A stretch of DNA of 64,000 nucleotides from the NCBI RefSeq assembly GCF_937881195.1, contig NZ_CALGFC010000025.1, forward strand, positions 104,280-168,279, in the 5' to 3' direction. The stretch's first letter is position 1; each line of letters starts with the position of its first letter. The notes under the pieces are model-generated. The model was not told where the DNA came from and did not search any database. It was given only the letters and a program-made list of their open reading frames with translations. A program made the position numbers and the translations under genes. The stretch comes from an uncultured Methanobrevibacter sp. (GTDB lineage Archaea > Methanobacteriota > Methanobacteria > Methanobacteriales > Methanobacteriaceae). Below are positions 9,661 to 18,048 of this stretch, piece by piece.

Positions 9661-9760
9661 AAGACTAATAGCTTAAAAACTTTTTTTAGAAGTAATGGCT
9701 TAAACATTTTTTTAGAAGTAATGGCTTAGACATTTTTGAGATAAAGGCTTAAAAATCTTT
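9661..9760. repeat. imperfect tandem repeats ahead of the adhesin at 9790
   Basis: About three and a half copies of a 25-28 bp unit containing AATGGCTTAAACATTTTTTTAG, written here as overlapping motifs AATGGCTTAAAC and ATTTTTTTAGAAG. Copies lie around 9661, 9689, 9715 and 9738. They occupy the region immediately before the ribosome-binding site (TTGGAGATGA) of the adhesin and may overlap its promoter, so copy-number change could alter expression. That regulatory role is inference. Confidence 0.65.
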
Positions 9761-9789
9761 TATAATTTGTAATTTGGAGATGATAATTT

Positions 9790-11691
9790 ATGCAATTTAA
9801 ATATAAAAAACTATTTAAGGAATATTTTAGCAAGATTGTGGTTTTCACTATATTTTTTTCTTTGTTTGCTGTAGTTTCTATATCTTCTGTTAATGCAGCT
9901 AGTTATTCTGTTAATGAGACTTGGGATTTTGTAATGATTCAAGATTTGTTGGATAATACTAATGATATTACTAATTTGCATTTTACAAGCGATATTAGTG
10001 GTGTTTATAATAATATTATATTAACTATTAATAAAGCAGTTAGCTTCACCTGTGATGAGGGTGTTATTCTTAATGGTTCTTATAATGGTGGGCCGTGGGG
10101 AACTGCTTTTAATATTTTATCAAATAGTGTCAATATCACTGGTTTTACAATTATTGGTTATAATCAGGGTATTTCTACATATAATGTAAATAATATTGGG
10201 ATTTTTAATAATAATATTTCAAATAATAATCATGGAGTTGATATTAAGAGTGCAACTAATGTTTCCATAGCTAATAATACTATTAATAATAACGAATTTT
10301 CAGGGGTCAATGTTAATTCTTCCAAAAATGTTATTGTTGATAATAATATTTTGGAAAGTAACTCTGGGGATTCAATTTTGGTTGTTTCATCTGATTCGGT
10401 TAATTTAAAAAATAATAAAATCAGAAAAAATAATGGAGATGGTATTTCAGTTAATAATTCCAGTTTGGATGCTTTAAATAATTTAGTCGAGGAGAATGGG
10501 GGTAATGGTATTAGCCTTAATTCTTATAAAAGTTCTAATGGTGCTAATATAAAAGATAATATTGTTAAAAAGAATAAAGGCAATGGAATTAATCTTGAAA
10601 ACTTTTCTAAAGCTTATATTAATAATAATATTGTAGAGAGTAATGCTGAAGATGGTATTTCTATACAGGACTCTTCAAATGTAGATATTTTAAGTAATAA
10701 TATTTCAAAGAATAATAATGGTATAAGTGTTGATTCTTGTGAAGATGTTAACATAAAGAATAATAAAGTGATAAACAATGTAATTGGTGTTTCTTTAGAT
10801 CATTCTAAAAAAAGCAATATAGAAAATAATAATATTGAATCTAATAATAAAAATGGGATAAATATTTTTAATTCTATTAATTCTAAAATTATTAATAATA
10901 ATATTAGAAATAATCAAGATTATGGGATTTTAGGTTCTGGAAATTATAATGATATTTCAAAAAACACATTAACCAATAATAAATATGTTGGAATAGACTT
11001 TGAAGGAAATAAAAATAATATTAAAAATAATATTATAATAAAGTCTTATAGGGGAGTTTTGTTGGTAGGATATGAAAATGTTATTACAAATAACAATATT
11101 AATGACATAGGGAACTATGGAATTTTGATTTATTATGATTCTAACTCTGTAATTTCCAACACTTTAAAAAACAATAAAATGGGGATTTATATTGATGGAA
11201 TCAAAAATATAATTAGTAAAAATAAAATTAACACTAATTCTAATGGTATTTATATTAAAAGAAACTATAATTCATTATCTTCCAATTCAATTAATTCAAA
11301 AGGTAAATATGGAATAAAAGCTGCTGGATCATATAACAATTTCTTGAAAAACAAAGTTATTTCTAAAAGCTATGGTATTTATCTAAGTGGAAGTAAAAAC
11401 AATTTAAAGTCCAATGAGATTTATTCTAAGTTTACTGGGATTTATATAAATGGTAATTCAAATTTGATTTCAAAAAATATTGCAGATAATAATAAAAGAT
11501 ATGGAATTGAAGTAAAAGGAAATAAGAATACAATTATAAAAAACAAATTATTTAAGAATAAATCTTATGCAATTAAGATAGTTGGAAAAATCAATAAAAT
11601 TACTTATAATACTATATCTAAAAAGAAAAAACATGAAATATTGATATCTGGGAAGAAAAATGTTATTAAGGCAACAAAACTAGTGAAATAA
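9790..11691 (+). CDS. secreted adhesin-like protein, right-handed beta-helix
   Basis: A 633-aa exported protein. The N-terminus has a basic stretch and a hydrophobic signal segment (VVFTIFFSLFAVVSISSVNA) with a likely cleavage after NAA-S. Nearly all the rest is Asn- and Ile-rich NosD/PbH1-type parallel beta-helix repeats of about 22-24 residues, with recurring patterns such as N-x-I-x-x-N-x-G-I-x-I. There is no C-terminal membrane anchor; the last part is lysine-rich, suggesting non-covalent attachment to the pseudomurein wall or another surface polymer. It belongs to the adhesin-like proteins expanded in Methanobrevibacter. A GGAGAT ribosome-binding site precedes the start and a hairpin follows the stop. 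Confidence 0.85.
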   Translation: MQFKYKKLFKEYFSKIVVFTIFFSLFAVVSISSVNAASYSVNETWDFVMIQDLLDNTNDITNLHFTSDISGVYNNIILTINKAVSFTCDEGVILNGSYNGGPWGTAFNILSNSVNITGFTIIGYNQGISTYNVNNIGIFNNNISNNNHGVDIKSATNVSIANNTINNNEFSGVNVNSSKNVIVDNNILESNSGDSILVVSSDSVNLKNNKIRKNNGDGISVNNSSLDALNNLVEENGGNGISLNSYKSSNGANIKDNIVKKNKGNGINLENFSKAYINNNIVESNAEDGISIQDSSNVDILSNNISKNNNGISVDSCEDVNIKNNKVINNVIGVSLDHSKKSNIENNNIESNNKNGINIFNSINSKIINNNIRNNQDYGILGSGNYNDISKNTLTNNKYVGIDFEGNKNNIKNNIIIKSYRGVLLVGYENVITNNNINDIGNYGILIYYDSNSVISNTLKNNKMGIYIDGIKNIISKNKINTNSNGIYIKRNYNSLSSNSINSKGKYGIKAAGSYNNFLKNKVISKSYGIYLSGSKNNLKSNEIYSKFTGIYINGNSNLISKNIADNNKRYGIEVKGNKNTIIKNKLFKNKSYAIKIVGKINKITYNTISKKKKHEILISGKKNVIKATKLVK

Positions 11692-11722
11692 ATAAATGAT
11701 GGATTATTATTTCATCATTTAT
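11692..11722 (+). terminator. hairpin after the beta-helix protein gene
   Basis: AAATGATG (11694-11701) pairs with CATCATTT (11713-11720) around an 11-base loop, immediately after the stop codon and followed by a T/A-rich tract. A likely transcription terminator or mRNA 3' stabiliser. Confidence 0.5.
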
Positions 11723-11763
11723 TATTAAATTCTAAGTTTTTCAGTTAAATATAATATTCTATT

Positions 11764-11796
<33 letters not shown>

Positions 11797-11902
11797 AATA
11801 AATAAATATATTAACTTTAAGTAACATATTTTGTTTATAATAAATAATGATATCTCTTTTTAAGGATATTATTATCAAAACACTCATGATTTAGGAGATA
11901 AG

Positions 11903-13420
11903 ATGAAAATAAAAGTATTAGATACTACACTTCGGGATGGAGAACAAACTCCTGGAATATCGCTCACTGCCAGTGAAAAATTAAGAATAGCTACAAAACT
12001 TGATGAAATTGGGGTTAATATTATTGAAGCAGGTTCAGCTATTACTTCTCACGGTGAAAGGGAAGCTATTAGAAATATAACAAGTGAAGGTCTTAATGCT
12101 GAGATAGCAAGTTTTGCACGTGCTGTTAAAATAGATGTTGATGCTGCTTTAGAATGTGATGTGGATAGTGTACACCTTGTTGTTCCTACTTCTAATCTAC
12201 ATATACAACATAAACTTAAAAAATCTAAGGAAGAAGTTTTATCACAAGCGATTGAAGCTTCTGAATATGCTCTTGATCATGGTTTAATAGTCGAGTTATC
12301 TGCAGAAGATGCAACAAGAAGTGATATGAATTATTTAAAGGAAATTTTTAATAGTGGGGTTGATGTTGGAGTACAAAGAATTTGTGCTTGTGATACTGTT
12401 GGAATGCTTACTCCTGAAAAATCTTATGAATTCTATAGTGAATTAAGTACTATAAAAGCACCTTTAAGTGTACATTGTCATAATGATTTTGGTTTGGCTG
12501 TAGCTAACACTCTTGGAGCAATTCGTGCTGGAGCTAGTGAATTTCACTGTACTGTAAATGGAATAGGGGAAAGAGCAGGTAATGCTTCTCTTGAAGAGAT
12601 TATTGTTTCATTAAAAACATTATATGGTAAAGGTCAGAATTACACTACTGAAGATAATGGTTCATCAATTTATCAAACAGATATAAATATTCAAGAGTTA
12701 TATTCAACATCAAAACTTGTATCACGACTTACTGGTGTTTATCTACAACCTAATAAAGCTATTGTGGGTGAAAATGCATTTGCGCATGAATCAGGAATTC
12801 ATGCTGATGGTGTAATTAAGAATGCTGCTACTTATGAGCCTATAGTTCCAGAACTTGTTGGTCATAAGCGAAAATTTATTATGGGTAAACATATTGGAAC
12901 TAAAGGACTAAAAAATAATCTCGATGAACTTGGAATTAAAGCTACTGATGAACAATTTAAAGAAATATTTGAAAAGGTTAAATCATTAGGTGATATGGGT
13001 AAGTGTGTTACTGATGTTGATTTACAAGCTATAGCTTATAATGTTCTAGAATTAAAAAGAGAACAGAAAGTTAAACTTGAAGAAGTTACTATTGTTTCTG
13101 GAAATAAAGTCATTCCTACTGCATCTATAAAACTTAAAATAGATGATAAAGATATTTTAGAGGCAGGAGTTGGTATTGGTCCTGTTGATGCAGCTATCGT
13201 TGCTGTTAAAAAGGGAATATCTGACTTTGCAGATGTTGAACTTGAAGAATACCATGTAGATGCAATCACTGGCGGAACTGATGCTTTAATTGATGTTATT
13301 GTTAAATTAAGACTTGGAGATAAGATAATTTCTGCAAGAAGTACACAACCAGATATTATTAATGCTAGTGTTGAAGCATATTTAAGTGGTGTAAACCGAC
13401 TTTTAGAAGATGTAAAATAA
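11903..13420 (+). CDS. cimA: (R)-citramalate / 2-isopropylmalate synthase family enzyme (CimA-like)
   Basis: A 505-aa acyltransferase of the LeuA/CimA/AksA family that condenses acetyl-CoA with a 2-oxoacid. The catalytic TIM barrel carries DTTLRDGEQTPG at residue 7, IEAGSAI, the metal-binding HCHNDFGLAVANT and VNGIGERAGNASLEE. The C-terminal LeuA allosteric domain (about residues 380-505) has the GPVDAA and GGTDALIDV blocks. The IEAGSA and ECDVDSVHLVVPTS segments look closer to what I recall of the Methanocaldococcus citramalate synthase (isoleucine pathway) than to isopropylmalate synthase, but that is recollection, not a comparison. Start after GGAGAT; 62 bases before cgi121. Confidence 0.85.
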   Translation: MKIKVLDTTLRDGEQTPGISLTASEKLRIATKLDEIGVNIIEAGSAITSHGEREAIRNITSEGLNAEIASFARAVKIDVDAALECDVDSVHLVVPTSNLHIQHKLKKSKEEVLSQAIEASEYALDHGLIVELSAEDATRSDMNYLKEIFNSGVDVGVQRICACDTVGMLTPEKSYEFYSELSTIKAPLSVHCHNDFGLAVANTLGAIRAGASEFHCTVNGIGERAGNASLEEIIVSLKTLYGKGQNYTTEDNGSSIYQTDINIQELYSTSKLVSRLTGVYLQPNKAIVGENAFAHESGIHADGVIKNAATYEPIVPELVGHKRKFIMGKHIGTKGLKNNLDELGIKATDEQFKEIFEKVKSLGDMGKCVTDVDLQAIAYNVLELKREQKVKLEEVTIVSGNKVIPTASIKLKIDDKDILEAGVGIGPVDAAIVAVKKGISDFADVELEEYHVDAITGGTDALIDVIVKLRLGDKIISARSTQPDIINASVEAYLSGVNRLLEDVK

Positions 13421-13482
13421 TAAATATTAAAAATGAACAAAATTCATTTTTTAATCTAATCTTTTATAATAATGGTGTTATC

Positions 13483-14025
13483 TTGGAAAATATAGATGAT
13501 TTAGACCTTTTTAAAAATCTAGGGATTGAAGAAAGTATTGAGATAGTTGGATTTAAAGGAAAAATAGATGATATTTCAACTATCTTAAAAAAGGTTGATT
13601 CAATTAAGGATAATTGTTGTAATAATTGTATAATCCAATTGATGGATGCAAATGCAATAGCTGGAAAGAAACATCTTTTACATGGAGTTATTCATGCTAT
13701 TTTATCTTTTAAAAGGGGTACAAATTTAGCTAATGATTTAGGAATTGAAGTAGTCTTGAGAACATCTGCTCAAAGACAAATATCAAAAGCTTTGAATGTT
13801 TTAGGATTAAAAGAAAAAGAAATGGACATAGCTATTGTTTTAATTAATTGTCCTGATTATTTTATTGAAGGGCTATCTGAAATATTTATTAGGGATGATA
13901 ATGTTTTAAAACCAAAAACACCAATACTTAAAGATATTTATAATATTTCTGATGAAGAATTAGCTATTATGAATATTGGAGATATTTTAATTGATAGAAC
14001 TTCAGCTTTAATAGTTGAGTTATAA
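13483..14025 (+). CDS. cgi121: KEOPS complex subunit Cgi121
   Basis: A 180-aa Cgi121-family protein. In the KEOPS complex it binds Bud32 and the tRNA 3' end to support N6-threonylcarbamoyladenosine (t6A) synthesis. The family core is visible: QLMDANAIAGKKHLLHGVIH, a following AxxSF.RGTNLANDLG segment, and LRTSAQRQISKALNVLGLK. The start is a TTG at 13483 preceded by a short GGTG site; no in-frame ATG lies before the conserved region. It sits 62 bases after the synthase gene on the same strand and may be co-transcribed. Confidence 0.85.
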   Translation: MENIDDLDLFKNLGIEESIEIVGFKGKIDDISTILKKVDSIKDNCCNNCIIQLMDANAIAGKKHLLHGVIHAILSFKRGTNLANDLGIEVVLRTSAQRQISKALNVLGLKEKEMDIAIVLINCPDYFIEGLSEIFIRDDNVLKPKTPILKDIYNISDEELAIMNIGDILIDRTSALIVEL

Positions 14026-14311
14026 ATTATTTAATTATTAATTATTTTTTAATTATTAATCATTTCTTAAATATTAATTAATATTATTTATAAATCATAT
14101 TTAGTTAATATACTAATAAAATTTATAATATTATAATATTATCATATGGGAATGCTATTATAGTAATTTGTTGTTATTATTATAATAATAATAATCATTC
14201 TTTTTAACAATAATGAAATTTATCATAATACATTATAAGAAATTTTATTATATATAATAAGAAAGTTTATTAAATTGAATTATATGAAAGTTTATTAAAT
14301 GGAATGATAAT

Positions 14312-15097
14312 ATGGAAGTAAAAGCTTTTTATTTTAGCCCAACAGGGACTACTGAAAAAATAACTACAAAAATAGCACAAAAAGTAGCTATGGAACTTAA
14401 AACATCTCTAAAAAATGTAAATTTTACTAAAATTAATGATATTGATGAAATCCCAGAATTTTCAAAAGAAGATATTTTTATTTTAGGATTGCCTGTTTAT
14501 TCTGGAAGAATTCCTAAAATAGTGGAGGAATATGTTTATAATTTAAAAGGGAATGCTACAAAAGCTGTTGTTGTAGCTGTTTATGGAAATAGGGATTATG
14601 ATGATGCATTACTTGAAATGAGAAATATATTGGATGAAAATAATTTTAATGTAATTGCAGCTGGTGCATTTATTGGAGAACATTCTTTTACAAGTAAAGT
14701 AGCTACAAATAGGCCTGATGAAGCTGATTTAGATGAAGCAATAGCTTTTGGAAAATTAATCGCTTCAAAAGTAGATTTAATTGATGAAGATTCATCTGAA
14801 AGTATTAAAGTCAAAGGAAATTATCCTTATAAAGAAAGAGGAGTGTTACCATTAGTTGCACCGTCTACTAATGATAATTGCACATCTTGTATGGATTGTG
14901 TAGAAAAATGTCCTACAAATGCAATAAATACTGATGATCCATTAGAAACAGATCCCAATAAATGTATTATTTGTTGTGAATGTATAAAGATATGTCCTGA
15001 AAATGCGAAATTTAATACAGATGAAACTATTTTAGGGCTTGCTAAATTTTTAGAAGAAAATTTCTCAGAAAGAAGAAATTCTGAAATATTTATTTAA
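14312..15097 (+). CDS. EFR1-type flavodoxin/ferredoxin fusion protein
   Basis: A 261-aa cytoplasmic redox protein. The N-terminal half is a flavodoxin-like domain (KAFYFSPTGTTEKI, the FMN phosphate loop, and GLPVYSGRIP). The C-terminal part has two [4Fe-4S] motifs of the CxxCxxCxxxCP type (CTSCMDCVEKCP and CIICCECIKICP) near residues 190 and 220. This is the architecture of the EFR1-family ferredoxins common in methanogens and clostridia; the electron partners are not known. Monocistronic, preceded by AT-rich DNA. Confidence 0.9.
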   Translation: MEVKAFYFSPTGTTEKITTKIAQKVAMELKTSLKNVNFTKINDIDEIPEFSKEDIFILGLPVYSGRIPKIVEEYVYNLKGNATKAVVVAVYGNRDYDDALLEMRNILDENNFNVIAAGAFIGEHSFTSKVATNRPDEADLDEAIAFGKLIASKVDLIDEDSSESIKVKGNYPYKERGVLPLVAPSTNDNCTSCMDCVEKCPTNAINTDDPLETDPNKCIICCECIKICPENAKFNTDETILGLAKFLEENFSERRNSEIFI

Positions 15098-15240
15098 ATT
15101 CTGAATTTAAAACAAGAAATTTAAATATTCCATAATAAAATTTAATCTATTCCAATATAATATTTAATTTATTCCAAAATAATATTTAGTTTATTCTAGA
15201 ATAAATTTTAATTTTTAAATTTTATAATTTATTTAGATAA

Positions 15241-15528
15241 TTATTTTTTATTTTCTTCTTCAAGGTATTTTTTTATCTTTTTTTCTTCCCATTCTTTTCC
15301 AAGTACTTTATTTTCAAATACGAAAATCCCTAAGAAATGGAATACTAAACCTATTCCCCATAATATAAGTGGGAATAGAAACCACCATATTCCTGGGGTG
15401 AAAATTAAGTTTATCATAAATAAAAAGAAGTTTATTATAATATATGTAATTAAATGGATATAAAATCCTTTTAAATCTTCTACTCTTTTTTTAGCTTTTT
15501 TATAAACTTTTTCATCATAATTTTCCAT
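15241..15528 (-). CDS. 2TM-domain membrane protein
   Basis: A 95-aa protein with the 2TM-domain layout: an amphipathic N-terminal segment (YKKAKKRVEDLKGFYIHLITYI), two hydrophobic helices joined by a short aromatic loop (FTPGIWWFLFPLILWG), and a conserved basic/acidic tail (GKEWEEKKIKKYLEEE). Proteins of this family are widespread in bacteria and archaea and are sometimes attached to histidine-kinase outputs; here it stands alone and its role is unknown. Transcribed on the minus strand, convergent with the EFR1 gene. Confidence 0.85.
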   Translation of the reverse strand: MENYDEKVYKKAKKRVEDLKGFYIHLITYIIINFFLFMINLIFTPGIWWFLFPLILWGIGLVFHFLGIFVFENKVLGKEWEEKKIKKYLEEENKK

Positions 15529-15898
15529 TATATCACAACATTAAAATCTATTATTATTTTTATTTTTAATGTTAAATATACCTTGCTTTAGTATAATTGT
15601 TATAAATAAATTTTATTAATTTTTAAACTTCTAATATTCCTTTTTCACATATAGATAATATGGAAATAGTTAATATATAATAAATAATCTGAATTGAATA
15701 ATTATAAAAATAATTATTAAAATAAAACTTTCAATTTGGTTTAATAAATATTATTAAACCTATTTAAAATATGATATTATTTAAAAAATAAATAAAAAAT
15801 AGGTAAAAATAGGCAAAACTAAATTAAAACTAGCTAAAACTAGCTAAAAATAAATAAAAAAATAAAAATAAATATTTACATAATTATATTTTTCTTCT
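15529..15898. other. intergenic AT-rich stretch
   Basis: Between the 2TM protein and the 3' end of the adhesin at 15899. It contains short direct repeats of AAAACTAGCTAAAA near 15826-15850 and otherwise low-complexity A/T sequence, likely the shared promoter side of the 2TM gene and the terminator side of the adhesin. No gene seen. Confidence 0.4.
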
Positions 15899-17686
15899 TT
15901 ATCGGAATTTTGTTTTTTTGTTATATATTAATGAACCTATGAGTATTAAAAAAAATATTGCTACTATTGGTAAATAATATATATCGTTTGTTTTTGGAGT
16001 ATCTTGAACTATTGAGATTTCGCTTGCTTTATTATCTGAGTCTCCTCCTGAAGATCCACCTCCACTTTTTGAATTTGCGGATTCTATGTTTTTAGAATTT
16101 TCTCCAGGAGTCATTCCAGCTTTTGCGGTAATTGGTTTGCTTGATTCTTTTGGAGTATTGCTATATTCTTTATTAGAATTTTCTTGATTTATTTTATTAT
16201 CATTATTTTGAACATTTTCAGATTCAGAACCTGTATCTGTTCCATCACCTGATTCTGGCTGAACACCATCACCAGATCCGGTTCCATTTTCGGTCCCACC
16301 ACCAGTACTGTTACCAGTTTCATTTCCTATTCCAGAACCTGTTCCATTACCATTTCCTGTCCCATTTCCAGTTCCATTACTCTGTCCAGACTCTTCGCCA
16401 TTTCCTTGGCCGTTCCCCTCATTAATAAAATTTTCATATTCTTCTTTGAGATCTTTTGTTAAAATATTTATTGTATATGTATCTAGTGTTACTCTTGCTG
16501 TTATTGTGTTATCTTGTTCTAATAGATTAATTAGTTTTTCACTATAGTCAACATATGCTGTACCATTTATTAATTGGGTTGAAACTAAGTCGTTTCCATT
16601 AAGTCGAAATTTAACTTCTATAGGTGGTATATCAGTTATTTTTTTTCTTCCTAAGTATATAGAAACTGAAAATTTGCCAAAACTATCTTTTGTGAGTTTA
16701 GCTTGAAGTAAAGTTACTTCAGTTAAAGGACACAAAGCTGCCATTGATAAATCATTGCTGCCCATCCAATTTGCTCCTAAAAGTATATTTGGGCAATCAC
16801 ATGGGCCTGCATAAATATTTCTATCTCCACTACCAAATATTGCATTTAAAGAAATATTTACTTGATAAAAATTATCATTTGTTTTAAAATTTTCTTCAAA
16901 TAGTATGCCATTTATAATACTATAAACTATAGTATTTTGATTAATGTTCAGATTATCATTATTCTCTGAATTTATGATTAGTCCATAAAGATTATTATTA
17001 AAAACATTCCAATTAATAGATACATTTTCAATATTATTGTTTAAATATATCCCTGAATTTTGATTATTTTGAAAAGTATTATTTTTTATAAGAATATTCT
17101 CACAATCTTTAAGATACACTCCATTAAATGAGTTTTTAAATTCATTTTCATAAATATTAATATTAATACTATTAATCAGATAAATAGATGATTCTTCACA
17201 TGAATTAAATAAATTATTGAAGATTTTTACACTTTTTGTGGTAGTTTTGTAATTATTAATAGTAATAATATTCCCATAAATATTTTCAAAATTAAAACCT
17301 GTTATATTTGTCCCTATAGCTGATGAATTTATTAAAAAGATTGTATTTAATGAATTATTAGGATTAGAGTTTTCAATTTTAGTGTTAACAGTACTTATGA
17401 TATTTAATTTCTTATTTATTATTAGGGTCAAATTATTATATTTATCTCCTTTAAAATTTATTGTATCTCCATCATTAGAATTATCAATTATTCTTTGAAT
17501 GTTTTCATTAATAGCAGAGTTAGGGCTATTATTAGAAATATTTGTCGAATTATCATATGAATTGCTAATAGAACCATAATTGGAACTATCTTCAATATTG
17601 ATTGTTTTTGCAGATATTAGATTTATTGAAAAGAGAATCAGAAAAATAATTATTATTGTAAATATTATATTATTTTTTTTATTCAT
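15899..17686 (-). CDS. cell-surface adhesin-like protein, beta-helix with C-terminal membrane anchor
   Basis: A 595-aa exported protein. Signal peptide at residues 1-27 (IIFTIIIIFLILFSINLISAK). A NosD-like beta-helix follows (about residues 60-300), beginning NIQRIIDNSNDGDTINFKGD, the same opening found in the protein at 21460. The segment LLGANWMGSNDLSMAALC marks the helix end seen in many methanogen adhesins. Then come an Ig-like segment, a long Gly/Ser/Thr/Asn/Glu-rich flexible linker (about 425-550), and a single C-terminal helix (YLPIVAIFFLILIGSLIY) with a basic KKTKFR stop-transfer tail. It is divergent from the adhesin at 18049 and probably membrane-anchored, projecting through the cell wall. 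Confidence 0.87.
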   Translation of the reverse strand: MNKKNNIIFTIIIIFLILFSINLISAKTINIEDSSNYGSISNSYDNSTNISNNSPNSAINENIQRIIDNSNDGDTINFKGDKYNNLTLIINKKLNIISTVNTKIENSNPNNSLNTIFLINSSAIGTNITGFNFENIYGNIITINNYKTTTKSVKIFNNLFNSCEESSIYLINSININIYENEFKNSFNGVYLKDCENILIKNNTFQNNQNSGIYLNNNIENVSINWNVFNNNLYGLIINSENNDNLNINQNTIVYSIINGILFEENFKTNDNFYQVNISLNAIFGSGDRNIYAGPCDCPNILLGANWMGSNDLSMAALCPLTEVTLLQAKLTKDSFGKFSVSIYLGRKKITDIPPIEVKFRLNGNDLVSTQLINGTAYVDYSEKLINLLEQDNTITARVTLDTYTINILTKDLKEEYENFINEGNGQGNGEESGQSNGTGNGTGNGNGTGSGIGNETGNSTGGGTENGTGSGDGVQPESGDGTDTGSESENVQNNDNKINQENSNKEYSNTPKESSKPITAKAGMTPGENSKNIESANSKSGGGSSGGDSDNKASEISIVQDTPKTNDIYYLPIVAIFFLILIGSLIYNKKTKFR

Positions 17687-18048
17687 TTTTTCACATGTTT
17701 CATTGTTTTGTAAATTAGTATATAGTATTCTGAGGATTGATATAATACTAAATTAATTTACATATACTATTTTAATGTTATGAATATATATTCTTATCGG
17801 TCGTTCTATTGCCATTAGTTATATATATAAGAATCAATAAAATTAAAATTATTAAAATATTATGTCTATTTATATTAAGATTCCTAATAGATATTTTTTA
17901 ATATATTTAAATATTCATGGATATATTTTATTTAATATTATTTTTTTTATCATATTGTTTATTTGTATTTAAAAATATCACTATTAAGATATTATATATA
18001 TTACGATATGTATTTTAATTCTTATCGATAAAATTAACAGGTGAACAA
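17687..18048. promoter_or_regulatory. divergent promoter region between two adhesin genes
   Basis: A 362-base gap from which two adhesin genes are transcribed outward. The motif ATTCTTATCG occurs twice, near 17790 and near 18016. The second forms the 10-base palindrome TTATCGATAA just before the start of the plus-strand gene; the first precedes a less AT-rich patch. Several TATA-like runs are present. Shared regulation is a reasonable inference but not shown. Confidence 0.4.

Noticed and set aside
13036..13440. Antisense frame of 134 aa opposite the CimA-like gene
   Set aside because: Overlaps the conserved C-terminal LeuA domain and has a Ser/Ile/Thr-rich, family-less product; a shadow frame.
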